From NCBI RefSeq assembly GCF_023168325.1, contig NZ_AP025688.1:3100001-3164000 (forward strand): 64,000 nt of DNA. Reading direction: 5' to 3'. Numbering within the stretch: the first letter of the stretch is position 1; every line of letters begins with the position of its first letter. Position numbers and translations under genes: made by a program. Positions 1 through 9,418 of this stretch are shown here, one piece after another. The stretch is from Tsukamurella sp. PLM1. Its GTDB lineage: Bacteria; Actinomycetota; Actinomycetes; Mycobacteriales; Mycobacteriaceae. A model generated the notes under the pieces. It did not search any database, was not told the DNA's origin, and saw only the letters and a list, made by a program, of their open reading frames with translations.

Positions 1-633
1 CGGGCCGGGCAGCCGCATCGAGTAGCGCAGCGACACCGGCACCACGTCGACGTCGGCGTCGATGGCGGCCTGGAAGAACGCCGGCCGGAAGTCGCCGCGG
101 TGGAATCCGCAGAAGGTCGTGCCCTCGGGGAACACCGCCACGGTGCTGCCGCGGAGCAGCAGCCCGCGTACGTGCTCGACGGTGCCCGGCAGCTCGCTCA
201 GGCGCTCGCGGCGCAGCGGGATCGCGCCGAAAGCGCGCATGACGACGGCGACGCCCCGCGCGTCGAAGATGTCGGCCTTGGCGACGAAGGCGGCGGGCGC
301 GATCGATGCGATGGCGACGATGTCCAGCAGCGACTGGTGGTTCGCGACGACCAGCGCCCGCAGCGGCACGTTGCCCACCGGTTCCACGCGCACGCCCAGC
401 GCGAACAGCATCGCCCGGGCCCCGCCGCGGATGACCACGCGCCGGGCGCGGCCGCCGAAGGGGTACGCCGCGATCAGGGCGATCAGTCCGCACAGCAGCA
501 CCGTGATCAGCGCCGCCCAGCGCACGATCCGCAGCCACCGCGCCGCCTCCCGCGGCTCGCCGGCGGAACACCCGCCGTCGCAGTGGGACTGCTGCTGCCA
601 GCCGTGCCGCGGGAGCGTCGCGAGCGGGATCAT
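1..633 (-). CDS. PlsC-family 1-acylglycerol-3-phosphate acyltransferase (partial)
   Basis: Lysophospholipid acyltransferase that would acylate lysophosphatidate or a related acceptor at the inner membrane face. The frame starts at ATG 633 and leaves the window with no stop, so about 211 codons are visible. A hydrophobic segment (residues about 39-58) is followed by NHQSLLD near residue 98 (the NHx4D catalytic motif) and FPEGTTFCG near 170 (the acceptor-binding EGT motif). Three bases separate it from the stop of the upstream acyltransferase, so both are probably one transcript, as in M. tuberculosis Rv3027c-Rv3026c. Confidence 0.9.
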   Translation of the reverse strand, partial: MIPLATLPRHGWQQQSHCDGGCSAGEPREAARWLRIVRWAALITVLLCGLIALIAAYPFGGRARRVVIRGGARAMLFALGVRVEPVGNVPLRALVVANHQSLLDIVAIASIAPAAFVAKADIFDARGVAVVMRAFGAIPLRRERLSELPGTVEHVRGLLLRGSTVAVFPEGTTFCGFHRGDFRPAFFQAAIDADVDVVPVSLRYSMRLPGP

Positions 634-636
634 GGC

Positions 637-1435
637 CTAGAGGCTCCCCGCCGCCTGCTGCAGGCGTTCGAGGTAGCGGACGTTGAACCTGGTGCGGTCG
701 ATGATCATCGGGAAGTCCGCAACGTCGAACACGGGATCGTAGCTGGGCGCGCCCATGATCTCGGCGTTCATCCGCAGGTAGCCGGTGACCAGCGGCGGGA
801 AGGTGGGCGCGGGCCGCCGGCGCCGTGATCGGCTCGACGTCCCGATACGGGGTCACCGTCCACTGCGCGCGGTGCTTGGCGTCCACGAGCTCGCGGACGG
901 CCCGGACGGTGGCGCCGCGCCCGTAGCCGTCGTACTGCAGGGGCACGCTGACGGCGCCCATCGCGTACCGGATCCCGCGCAGATCGCTGTAGGCGAGGAG
1001 GCCGGCCCACATCAGGCACAGGACGCCGCCCGTGCGGTGGTCGGCGCGGACGCACGCGCGGCCCATCTCCAGGGTCTCGGGCCGGATGCCGTCGAGGGCG
1101 CCCAGTTCGAACTCCGTCGCGAGGTACAGGCCGCCGGCCGCGATGGCACCGGGCGGCGGGAGGATCCGGTAGCAGCCGACGATCTCGCCGGTGGGCTTGT
1201 GCCGGATCACGAGATGGTCGCAGAACTCATCGAAGTGATCGGCGTCGCGGCCGTCGGTGACCTGGGCCATGGACGCCTCGAAGCCGGGTTCGGAACCGAA
1301 CACCTCGTAGCGCAGCCGCTGCACCGTGTCGACGTCCTCGGCGCGGGTCGTGAGGACGACTGCGTAGTCGGCACCGTCGATCAGCGTCTCCGAAGCCGGC
1401 GTGCGGCCGGTGACCAGGGTTCCCGGTGTACTCAT
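637..1435 (-). CDS. GNAT-fold N-acyltransferase, Rv3027c-like (frameshifted)
   Basis: Acyl-transferring GNAT-like protein of the ornithine-acyl/PEP-CTERM N-acyltransferase type; its place next to plsC suggests lipid synthesis. ATG 1435 gives MSTPGTLVTG, then RLRYEVFGSEPGF, a CYRILPPPGA strand and LEMGRACVRADHRTG, which are typical of the family. Near position 810 the frame breaks in a GCG/CCC-rich stretch. The C-terminal part (PTFPPLVTGYLRMNAEI, then on to the stop at 637) continues in another frame, which fits two lost bases. The length, about 266 codons, is normal for the family, so I read this as one intact gene with a sequence error. Confidence 0.75.
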
Positions 1436-1537
1436 GGCCTCACAGTGGGCCCGTCAGGCGACCTGTCGGTGAACCCCGCCCGAGCGGGTCGGTGAACCCT
1501 TCTCCAACTCAGGTGAATAGCGGGCTACGGGACGGTA

Positions 1538-2356
1538 CTAGAGCTTCGGCGGCACGAGGTTCGCGGGCATCGAGGCCGCGTACTCCGCCGCGTCGCCGAA
1601 GCGCAGCGCGCCGATGGAACCGCCCGGCGGGAGTTCGGGCTGCACGGGCGAGATGGTCCGCTCGGCCGCTAGGAGTTCGGCGACGGTGCCCGCCTCCGCC
1701 ACCGCGCGCAGCTGCGACCACGTGGGCGGCAGCAGGAAGCACCGCCCGGCGGACCAGTCCGCCAGCGCCTGCGCCGCGGTGCACCAGCCGGCTTCCTCGA
1801 CCTCGCTGGTGCGGTCGTCGGCCTCCTGCCCGTACGGGAGCGCGGCCAGGAAGAACCGAGTGTCGTAGCGGCGCGTCTCGCCCACCGGGGTGATCCAGTG
1901 GGCCAACGGCCGCAGCAGATCGGCGCGCAGGACGAGCCCCTCCGCACGGAGGAACTCGGCCAGGTTCACCTCGCGCCGCTCGAGCCGGGCGCGGGCGGCG
2001 GCAGGCGCTGCGACGTCGGGGGCGGCACCGTCGGGACCGGTCGCGAGGAGGACCCCGCACTCCTCGTAGGTCTCCCGGACGGCCGCGCAGACCAGCTCGC
2101 GCGCCTGCCGCTCGGAGGCCCCGAACCGGTCCGCCCACCACGCGGCGCCGGGGCCCTGCCAGGCGATGTCGGCATCGCCGTCGCGTGCGTCGACGCCGCC
2201 GCCGGGGAACACCGTCATCCCGCCCGCGAACGCCATCTGCTGGACCCTGCGCTGGAGGAACACCTCGATCCCGTCGACGCCGTCGCGGATCAGGACGACG
2301 GTGGCCGCGGCCTTGAGCGGGACGTCGGTCGCGGGAGATTCGATGTTCGAAGACAT
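1538..2356 (-). CDS. Nudix hydrolase (NUDT19-like)
   Basis: Hydrolase of nucleoside-diphosphate-linked compounds; in this branch CoA or acyl-CoA is a possible substrate. The 272-residue protein has FPGGGVDARDGD near residue 51 and RETYEECGVLL near 94. These are the two halves of the Nudix box, separated by a long insert (the WQGPGAAWWADRFG region), as in NUDT19/RP2p-type enzymes. The C-terminal half has the W-x-TP...RRYDTRFFLAALP pattern shared with the Nudix protein at 27321-27944. It is the only gene between the N-acyltransferase and the divergent DUF1576 gene. The substrate is not deducible from sequence. Confidence 0.88.
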   Translation of the reverse strand: MSSNIESPATDVPLKAAATVVLIRDGVDGIEVFLQRRVQQMAFAGGMTVFPGGGVDARDGDADIAWQGPGAAWWADRFGASERQARELVCAAVRETYEECGVLLATGPDGAAPDVAAPAAARARLERREVNLAEFLRAEGLVLRADLLRPLAHWITPVGETRRYDTRFFLAALPYGQEADDRTSEVEEAGWCTAAQALADWSAGRCFLLPPTWSQLRAVAEAGTVAELLAAERTISPVQPELPPGGSIGALRFGDAAEYAASMPANLVPPKL

Positions 2357-2442
2357 CCCGCCACCGTATCCGACGGCGTCGTCCTGCAGGCCGTGCCCGG
2401 ACGGTCCACCGGATCCCGACGTCCGGTCCGTTGCACGCGCAG

Positions 2443-2448
2443 TACCGT
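2443..2448 (+). promoter_or_regulatory. -10 box of a leaderless DUF1576 transcript
   Basis: TACCGT lies 7 bases before GTG 2456, the spacing expected if transcription begins at the start codon. It fixes the start of the following gene, whose open frame extends far upstream without another convincing start. Confidence 0.5.
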
Positions 2449-2455
2449 TTCCGGG

Positions 2456-3745
2456 GTGATCGCACCTGCACAGCGGGATCGGGCGCTGCTCGCCCTGATC
2501 GCCCTCACCGCCCTCGGATTCGTCGCCTTCGGCCTCGTCATGGACGCCCCGGCCGAGGTGGCGCGCGGACTCCGCCGCATCCTCACCGCGCAGGACATGC
2601 TGATCAGCGACTTCACCGGGGTGGGCGGGGTGGGCGCGGCGTTCGTGAACGCCGGCGTGCTCACGCTGCTGGCCTGCCTCGCGTACGCCGTCACCGGCGC
2701 GAAGGTCGACGGCGCCGCGGTCGGCTGCCTGTACATGCTGCTGGGCTTCGCGCTGTTCGGGAAGTCGCTGCTCAACGTGTGGCCGATCCTGATCGGGGTC
2801 GCGCTGTACGCGATCTACCGGCGCGAGCCGCTACGGGATTACCTGACCACGGCGATCTTCGCTACGGCGCTCGCTCCGGTGGGATCGGAGATCGCGTTCA
2901 ACAGCGCCCTCGCCCGCCCGCTGTCCCTGCCGCTCGGATTCGCCGTCGGCGTGCTGATCGGTTTCGTCATCCCCACGGTCGCCCGGCAGCTGTTCCGCGC
3001 ACACAACGGCTTCACCCTCTACAACATGGGATTCGTGGCGGGCGTGCTGGGCGCGGTGGTGATCGCGGTGTGCCAGTCCTACGGGCTGGCGGCGCCGCCG
3101 CCCATGCAGTGGACGGTCGGCCACGACGCCGCGCTGTTGATCCTGACCGGGCTGGTCGTGGCGTCGATCGTCGTGGCGGCCTTCGTGTTCGACCCCCGCC
3201 CGTGGCGCGGGCTGCACGCACTGAACCGGCGCACCGGCCAGGCGCCGGCCGACTTCGTCGCCTCCGACGGTGCCGGGGCGACGCTGCTCAACATGGCCGC
3301 GCTGGGTGTGGTGGGGACCGGGTTCCTGCTCGCGATCGGCGCCGACGTGACCGGCCCCGCGGTGGGCGGCGTCCTCAGCATGATCGGGTTCGGCGCGTGC
3401 GGCAAGCACGTGCTGAACGCTGTCCCGGTGATGCTCGGCGTGGTGCTCGCCGCGCTGGTCAAATCCTTCGGGCTGACCGATCCCGGCGTCATCTGGCCGC
3501 TGCTGTTCGGCACCGCGCTTGCGCCGCTGGCGGGCCGCTTCGGGTGGCACTGGGGCCTGCTCGCCGGGTTCCTGCACCTGTCCGTCGCCCAGGTCGCGGG
3601 CGGCCTGACCGCCGGCCTGAACCTGTACGGCAACGGGTTCGCCGCCGGGCTCGTGGCCGCGGTCCTCTCCGCCATCGCGCTGATGTTCGTGGACAAGCGC
3701 GAGACCGACCGGCAGCGCGACCCGCTGGTGACTCCGTTGTCCTGA
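2456..3745 (+). CDS. DUF1576 polytopic membrane protein
   Basis: Integral membrane protein of 429 residues with about eleven hydrophobic segments and two internally similar halves. Each half carries a GFA/GFG..GK.LLNVWP(V)..GV motif (residues about 95-125 and 300-330), which suggests a duplicated transporter-like fold. The family is DUF1576; no substrate is known to me. GTG 2456 is chosen because the frame upstream overlaps the divergent Nudix gene and a -10 box sits just before this codon. The next gene starts 57 bases downstream on the same strand, so they may share a transcript. Function is unassigned. Confidence 0.8.
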   Translation: MIAPAQRDRALLALIALTALGFVAFGLVMDAPAEVARGLRRILTAQDMLISDFTGVGGVGAAFVNAGVLTLLACLAYAVTGAKVDGAAVGCLYMLLGFALFGKSLLNVWPILIGVALYAIYRREPLRDYLTTAIFATALAPVGSEIAFNSALARPLSLPLGFAVGVLIGFVIPTVARQLFRAHNGFTLYNMGFVAGVLGAVVIAVCQSYGLAAPPPMQWTVGHDAALLILTGLVVASIVVAAFVFDPRPWRGLHALNRRTGQAPADFVASDGAGATLLNMAALGVVGTGFLLAIGADVTGPAVGGVLSMIGFGACGKHVLNAVPVMLGVVLAALVKSFGLTDPGVIWPLLFGTALAPLAGRFGWHWGLLAGFLHLSVAQVAGGLTAGLNLYGNGFAAGLVAAVLSAIALMFVDKRETDRQRDPLVTPLS

Positions 3746-3802
3746 TGCGCGGACGGTGACGGCGGCGCACGGATCTGACAAGGTGGAGAGCAGGAGGGCA
3801 CG

Positions 3803-5116
3803 ATGACGCTCCATTTCCCCGCGCTGGCCGAGCGCGTGCGATCGCAGGCCGTGCTGCAGCCCGGCCTGTACGGCACCGTCGATTTCGACGATCCCCCGTA
3901 CCGGCACACCGCCGACCCGCGGGACCGGTCGACGCTGCACCCCGCGATCGGGGACCGCGCCGCGACGCTGCGCGACGAGCGACTCGTGGAACTCATCGCC
4001 ACGACCACGCTGCTCGGCGACGTGGTGGCCGACCCCTACGCCTGCCTGGAGCCGCAGTACGGCACGCGAACGCTGGTGGCGATGCTGAAGCAGGCGTGCC
4101 GCGATGGCGTCGACGCGGTCCCCGACGCGCCGCACGAGTTGCGTGCGCTCCTCGCCGCGATGGAGGACGCGCCGGACTGGCTGGACGTGGAGCTGGTCGA
4201 GGAGGGCGCCCGTCTCGCCCGCGTCGGATCCGCGCTGACCTCACCGTTCATCACGCGCGGGGTGTTCCTCGCGACGTTCCTCAACACCTACGCCGCGCTG
4301 CCGATGGCCCTCACCGGCGCCCTGTCCGGCAAACGCGCCGCCCGCCGGATCAACGAGACCGCGAACTTCTTCGCCGTCACCACGCTGCCCGGCGCGCTCG
4401 ACCGCTACGGGGAGGGGTTCGAGGCCGCGGCGATGGTGCGGCTCATGCACTCGATGGTCCGGTACCACGCGCTCACGCGGCCGGGCGCCTGGGACCGCGA
4501 GGTGTACGGCATCCCGATCCCCCAGGTCGACCAGATGCCGGCGGGCACCGTCGGTAGCTACCTCCTGGCGGTCAGGGCGCTGCGCACCGGCCGCGGGTTC
4601 GACGGTGCCGACCGCGCGATCGTCGAGTTCAACCGGTACCGCTGCTTCCTGCTCGGGTTGCCCGAGGAACTGTTGCCGACCACGCCGCGCGACATCGTCG
4701 ACGTGTTCAACGCCCGGTCCGCGCTGCTGCGCGACGACTTCGACGACGCGACCTGCGGCGAACTCGTCCGCTCATCGATGGACGCCTACCTGCGACCCGA
4801 GCGGACCCTGTTCGACCTCGCCGCGAGCCGCGTCGAGAAAGCTTGGAGCAAGACCTCCTTCGCGATCGCCTTCTGCGGCGGGAAGCCGTCCAAGGCGGCC
4901 CGAATGGGCGTCGACTTCACCGCCCAGGACGTGACGCTCGTGGCACTCACCGCCCCGTTCATCGCGGGCCGGACCATCGGCGCCGAGATCGGCGTCCGCA
5001 TCCCACTGGTGCGCGACGGCCTCGACAAGTACCTGACCCACCTGGTCCGCCGACGCCTGGCGAGTTACGGACACCCCGAATTCGTCTCCGACGGCGCGAC
5101 GTACGAGCGCACCTGA
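3803..5116 (+). CDS. MpaB/Lcp-type (DUF2236) oxygenase family protein
   Basis: Member of the DUF2236 family, which includes fungal MpaB oxygenase and the heme-dependent rubber oxygenase Lcp. The 437-residue protein has no signal peptide. It carries the helical core with RLMHSMVRYHAL (residues about 213-224), where the Arg and His fit the family's conserved heme-pocket pattern, then YGIPIPQVDQ and a conserved FNRYRCFLLGLPEELLP segment. ATG 3803 is preceded by a good ribosome site (GGAGGG at 3793-3798). Substrate unknown; many actinobacteria carry several paralogs. Confidence 0.8.
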   Translation: MTLHFPALAERVRSQAVLQPGLYGTVDFDDPPYRHTADPRDRSTLHPAIGDRAATLRDERLVELIATTTLLGDVVADPYACLEPQYGTRTLVAMLKQACRDGVDAVPDAPHELRALLAAMEDAPDWLDVELVEEGARLARVGSALTSPFITRGVFLATFLNTYAALPMALTGALSGKRAARRINETANFFAVTTLPGALDRYGEGFEAAAMVRLMHSMVRYHALTRPGAWDREVYGIPIPQVDQMPAGTVGSYLLAVRALRTGRGFDGADRAIVEFNRYRCFLLGLPEELLPTTPRDIVDVFNARSALLRDDFDDATCGELVRSSMDAYLRPERTLFDLAASRVEKAWSKTSFAIAFCGGKPSKAARMGVDFTAQDVTLVALTAPFIAGRTIGAEIGVRIPLVRDGLDKYLTHLVRRRLASYGHPEFVSDGATYERT

Positions 5117-5301
5117 CAACGCCCGGAACCACCGGATCGCCGGATTTGCGATCACTACCTGTGAACAACGTTCGGATTATTCGATTCCGTGGCTGCCCCT
5201 CCATCGTGGGGCCGGCGCAGTCGGGCTCAACCCGCGCCGCTTCCCGGCTCCCCAGAGGGAGCCGGTGTCCCAGGCGCAATTCGGCGTCCCCACAGCTGCA
5301 G
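5117..5301. other. Intergenic stretch with one hairpin
   Basis: Non-coding gap between the convergent oxygenase (+) and HXXEE (-) genes. The only structure I see is the hairpin at 5244-5265. Confidence 0.6.
5244..5265 (-). terminator. Hairpin downstream of the HXXEE gene
   Basis: Perfect 9-bp arms (CCGGCTCCC / GGGAGCCGG) with a 4-base loop, 37 bases after the stop of the minus-strand gene. No T run follows. A related GGCTCC hairpin (5332-5350) lies inside the 3' end of that gene. Confidence 0.5.
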
Positions 5302-5906
5302 CTAAGGGGACATCATCTCGGGCCGGGAGAGCGGCTCCCTACAGGAGCCGGGACACATTTGCCGGCCGTGCGCATGCCGACTGCGGCGAGCGCGTTCCCG
5401 GGCGCGGGCTCGGGCCCGGAGCGCACCGTCGAGTGCGAAGGCCGCACCGAAACACGCGACGAGCGCGCCCGCGAACAGTCCGCCGGCCTGCGGAAGCAGC
5501 TCGCGGGCCGGACGGCGCACGCCCGCGCGCTCGAGCTCGCGCGAGGCCCACCACCAGTACGGGAACACCGTGATCGGCACGGTGAGCACCCCCGGTGAGT
5601 AGCCGCGGAACACCACGGAGCTTCCGAGGTGCGAGAAGCCGTGCAGGCCGTACGCGAGCACCAGGGTCTGGTAGAACCGCGACCTGCCGCCCGTGCGGGC
5701 ACCGTCGACGGCGCCCCACGCGACCATGCCGCCCATCACCGCGATGGCGGTGTGCGCCACCCGGTCCGGGATTCCACCGGGCGCGGCACGCCGCGCCGCC
5801 GCGACCACGGCCCCATCGTGAACCACTCCTCCGCGTCGTGCACCGCCCACGCCCCGAGAAGCCCGAGCGAGACGGCTGAACCGACACCAGCTTTACGTTC
5901 CGTCAT
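5302..5906 (-). CDS. HXXEE domain membrane protein (frameshifted)
   Basis: Small integral membrane protein named for its HxxEE motif, seen here as HDAEEWFT near residue 24 after ATG 5906. Later helices carry TAIAVMGGMVAWGAV, a YGLHGFSHLGSS motif and VLTVPITVFPYWWWA. One base is missing between about 5790 and 5803 in a CGG/GCG repeat. Without it, the first frame would end prematurely and the remainder (to 5302) would lack its start. The family's role is unknown. The gene is divergent from a TetR repressor 22 bases away, which probably controls it. The basic C-terminal tail may be an artefact of a further undetected shift. Confidence 0.7.
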
Positions 5907-5916
5907 GTAACGAAAC

Positions 5917-5922
5917 TATACT
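5917..5922 (+). promoter_or_regulatory. -10 box for tetR in the tetR/HXXEE divergent region
   Basis: TATACT ends 6 bases before ATG 5929, indicating a leaderless tetR mRNA. An imperfect palindrome, CGTTACATGACGGAACG read on the minus strand, overlaps the ATG of the divergent HXXEE gene and is a candidate operator. Confidence 0.55.
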
Positions 5923-5928
5923 CGTCCC

Positions 5929-6503
5929 ATGCCCACGTCCAGCCCCGGAAGACCGCGCAGCGCGGCGGCCGAGCGTGCGATCGTCGACGCGACCCTCGCC
6001 GAACTCGACGAGGCCGGGTACCAGGGCCTCACCATCGGCGGCGTCGCCCAGCGCGCCGGGGTGGGCCGCCCCACGATCTACCGCCGCTGGCCGGACAAGG
6101 ACGCCCTCGTCGTCGGCGCCCTCATCGCGACTGTCCCGGACCTGACGACACCGTCGACCGGCGACCCCGTCGGCGACCTGCGCGCCCTGGCCACCGCCTT
6201 CCTCGACGGCATCACCGGCTCCCCGCCGCGCGCGCGGTACTCGCGGTGCACGCGGCGGGCGCGCAGCGGCCCGAGCTGCGCCGACAGCTCCACGAGCACT
6301 ACCTCGCACCGCGCGGCGAGACGCTCGCGGGGGTGATCAGCCGGGCGCGCGACGCCGGGGCGATCCGCCCCGACATCGCCGACGAGCAGGTGCGCGATCT
6401 GCTGTTCGGGCCCGCCGTGTACCGCTGGCTGCTGTTCGGGGACGTCCCAACCCCGGCGGAGCTGGGCGAGCTGTTCGACCTCGCGCTGACCGCGCTGTCC
6501 TGA
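5929..6503 (+). CDS. TetR-family transcriptional regulator (frameshifted)
   Basis: DNA-binding repressor. The N-terminal helix-turn-helix is clear (residues about 30-60: GLTIGGVAQRAGVGRPTIYRRW), with the usual TIYRRWPDKDAL recognition-helix signature. A base is missing in the CCGCCGCGCGCG stretch at about 6221-6235. The C-terminal ligand domain continues in the next frame (VLAVHAAGAQRPELRRQLHEHYL to LALTALS) and ends at 6503. Total length of about 191 residues is normal. It is divergent from the HXXEE gene and convergent with the multicopper oxidase 8 bases away. The ligand is unknown; control of the HXXEE gene is inferred from position. Confidence 0.8.
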
Positions 6504-6511
6504 CCCTGCGA

Positions 6512-8136
6512 TCAGTGGCCGCCGTGCGGCGTCGAGCGCGGACCGGCGGACGGGGACGCGGATCCGGGCGTCCCGGTCCCCGGCGTGTCCATCCCCGGCA
6601 TGTCGGCCATCTCCAGGCGCGCCGGCGCGGCCTGCCCTGGCCCGCGACGACGAACTGGCCCATCATGCCGCGGTCCTCGTGCAGGAGCAGGTGGCAGTGG
6701 TACATGTACGGCATCGTGAGATCCGTGTAGTCCGTGAACCGCATCGCGAGCACGCAGCGGTCGCCCGGCGCGAGGTAGACCGTGTCCTTCCACCCGCGCA
6801 ACGGCGCGGGCGGCGGCGCTCCGTTGACGGAGACCACCTGGAACTGCACGTCGTGGATGTGGAAGTTGTGCGGCCAGTTGTCCTTGTTGCGCACCGTCCA
6901 CACCTCGGTCGTGTCGACCGTGGGCGCGAGATCGATGCGACTCATGTCCATCCGCTCGCCGTTGATCATGTACCACTGCAGCTCGAAGGTGCGCGTGGAC
7001 GGCGACGCGCTCGTGGCCCCCGGGGCCAGCGGCGCGATCGCGGCGAGCGCGCGCGGCACGGCCCCGGCGCCGGCCTCGAGCGCGCCGGCACCGACGAGCT
7101 CGAGTACGTCCAGGGTGTCGTCCTGCCCGTACTCGCGGGCGATGTCGCCGGACATCCTGCCGCGCACCGTCGTCGGGTACGAGCGGAGCATGACGCACTC
7201 GCCGGCGGTGATCGGTACGACGATCTCGGCACGCTCGCCGGGGCTGAGCATCAGCCGGTTCAGCAGCACCGGCGCCGCGAGCAGGCCGCCGTCGGAGGCG
7301 ATCATCTCGAACCGCCGCCCGTCGGCGAACCCGAACTCGAAGCACCGCGCCGACGCACCGTTGAGCAGGCGCAGCCGAATCCGGCTGCGGCGCACGAGGA
7401 GGCTCGCTCCGGCAACGCCGTTCGTGATCACCGTCGGGCCGATCAGCCCGGCCTCGCCGGCACCGGTCTCGTCGAGCGCACCGTCGGGCGTGAACTTGCG
7501 GTCCTGCACCACGACGGGGATGTCGTCGACGCCGTACTCGGACGGCAGGCCGAGCGCGTCCTGCGCATCGTCGTCGAGCAGGAAGAATCCGGAGAGCCCG
7601 CGGTAGACGTGCTTCTCGGTGACGCCGTGGGGGTGCGGGTGATACCAGAGCGTCGAGGCCCGTTGTCGCACCGTCCATTCCGCCGTCCAGGTGCCGTTCG
7701 GCTCGATCATCTGGTGCGGACCGCCATCGGCGCGGGCCGGGACGTGCATACCGTGCCAGTGCACGCTCGTCGCCTCCGCGAGACGGTTGCGGACCGTGAT
7801 CGCGACCTTCTCGCCGTCCCGGGCGCGCAGGGTCGGACCGAGGATGTTCCCGTTGAATCCCCATGTGGCGCTCCTGCGCCCGGCGACGATCTCCGAGGAC
7901 CCTGCCTGCGCGGTGAGGTCGAAACGCCGCACCCCGTCCGCGCCGACCACCGATCTCGCGAGCGGTGGGATCGGCAGCGCGCGCCGGCCGCCGGGGAGGA
8001 CGGGCGCCGACGCCGCCGGTCCGGGGCGGCACCCGGCGAGCGCGGCCCCCACGAGCGGTGCGGCGACGAGGGCGTTGAGGAAGGTGCGGCGCGATGGGCC
8101 GACGGCGCGCGGCCGCTCGGTGACGTCGTTGATCAT
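6512..8136 (-). CDS. Tat-exported multicopper oxidase lipoprotein (frameshifted near its 3' end)
   Basis: Extracytoplasmic multicopper oxidase (laccase/CueO/bilirubin-oxidase type) that would oxidise phenols, bilirubin-like compounds or cuprous/ferrous ions with O2. The N-terminus has a twin-arginine signal (SRRTFLNAL) followed by LAGC, a lipobox. All four copper motifs are visible: HWHGMH, WYHPHPHG, HNFHIHDVQF and YMYHCHLLLHEDRGMMG, the last supplying the type-1 Cys and Met. One base is missing at about 6636-6643; the Met/His-rich tail (MADMPGMD ... STPHGGH) ends at 6512. It lies divergent to a sensor kinase. Copper resistance is a plausible role but not proven. Confidence 0.92.
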
Positions 8137-8218
8137 GCCTTCAACCTCGTCGGCGGCGGAGCCCGGCGACTCCGCCCTGCGGACGTGGTTTCGCCCGCCC
8201 GGACCATCCGGGAGGGGG

Positions 8219-8247
8219 TTGACAATCCATGACGGAACGGCTAAGCG
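8219..8247 (+). promoter_or_regulatory. Candidate sensor-kinase promoter
   Basis: TTGACA (8219-8224), 17-base spacer, TAAGCG (8242-8247). It would give a leader of about 43 bases before ATG 8297. The -10 box is a weak match, so this is tentative. Confidence 0.35.
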
Positions 8248-8296
8248 TGCAGGTCATGGCTTTTCGCGAGGCCGGACGGTGCCGTACGGTGCTGCC

Positions 8297-9411
8297 ATGT
8301 CACGCACCAGCTGGACCGTCGGTGTGCGGATCGCTCCCCTCGTGGTGGTGCCCGTCCTCCTCGCGGTGAGCGTGTACCCCGGACGGTTCCACGCCTCGCC
8401 GGAATACATCGCCGGATCGATGCTCGCCGCAGCACTCTTCGCCCTCGGCAACCGCGCTCCGTTCGCGGTCTCGCTCACGCTGTCCCTGCTCTGCGGGTGG
8501 CTGCTCTCGGTGGAGGCCTGGGGGCCCGCGGGTCTGGTCCCGTACCTCGCGGCCCTCGCCCTCGCCGAACTCGCCGCCTCGCAGAGACCGCGGTGGGCGG
8601 TCGCCGCAGCGGCCGCGGTCTGGGCCGCGAGCTACATCACCGGGTCCGTGCTCGACGACGAGCAGCACACGCCGGCGCGGATCCTCGCCGAGACGATCAG
8701 CTTCGTCGGCCTGCCGGTCCTGGGCGGGTTGTACGTGCGGGAGCGGTTCACCCAGGCGGAACGCGAGCGGCGCGAGCTGGAACGCGAGGCGCTGCACGCC
8801 CGGCGGGACGAGCGCGCGGCGCTGGCCCGGGAACTGCACGACCTGGTGGCGCATCACATGTCGGCCATCTCGCTCCGGGTGGGCGTGGCGCGCACCGTGT
8901 ACGCCGGCATCGATCCCGGGCTCGACGAGGTTCTCGCCGACATCCACGAGACGGCCACTGATTCGCTCGCCGACATCCGACGCCTGTTGGCCGCGATGCG
9001 GGAACGGGAACCGGTGGACGACCGGACGATCGACGACGCCGAGAGCGAGATCCGGCGCGCCGTGGACCGCACCCGCGACGCCGGTTTCGACGTGGACGCC
9101 CGGATCGATCTCGGCGACTCGCCTCCCGCCGCGATCGACGCGCTCACCCTCGTGCGCGTCGTCCAGGAGGCTCTGACCAACGTCATGAAGCACGCGCCCC
9201 GGAACGCCGCCGTCGCCGTCGACGTGCGCCGCACCGACCGAGCGTGGTCGGCGGTGGTGACGAGTCCGCTACCCGCACACCGGAACCGCGGACACGGCTA
9301 CGGATTGACGGGGATGGCCGAGCGCGCCGACCTCGCGGGTGGGAGCATCACCGCCGGCCCCGACGGCGACCGGTGGGTCGTCTCCTCCGGGTGCCCACCG
9401 AACGCCCGTAG
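8297..9411 (+). CDS. NarL/DesK-type sensor histidine kinase (frameshifted at the end)
   Basis: Two-component sensor. The N-terminal third is membrane-spanning (about five helices), followed by the HisKA_3 dimerisation box ARELHDLVAHHMSAISLRVG with the phosphorylated His, and a HATPase domain with the N-box EALTNVMKHA and G-box GHGYGLTGM. One base is missing near 9382: in the corrected frame the protein ends in LRVPTERP at TAG 9411. Uncorrected, the frame runs on through the opposite-strand regulator gene. The response regulator is convergent and 7 bases away rather than in an operon, which is unusual. The stimulus is unknown. Confidence 0.88.
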
Positions 9412-9418
9412 CCGGGTC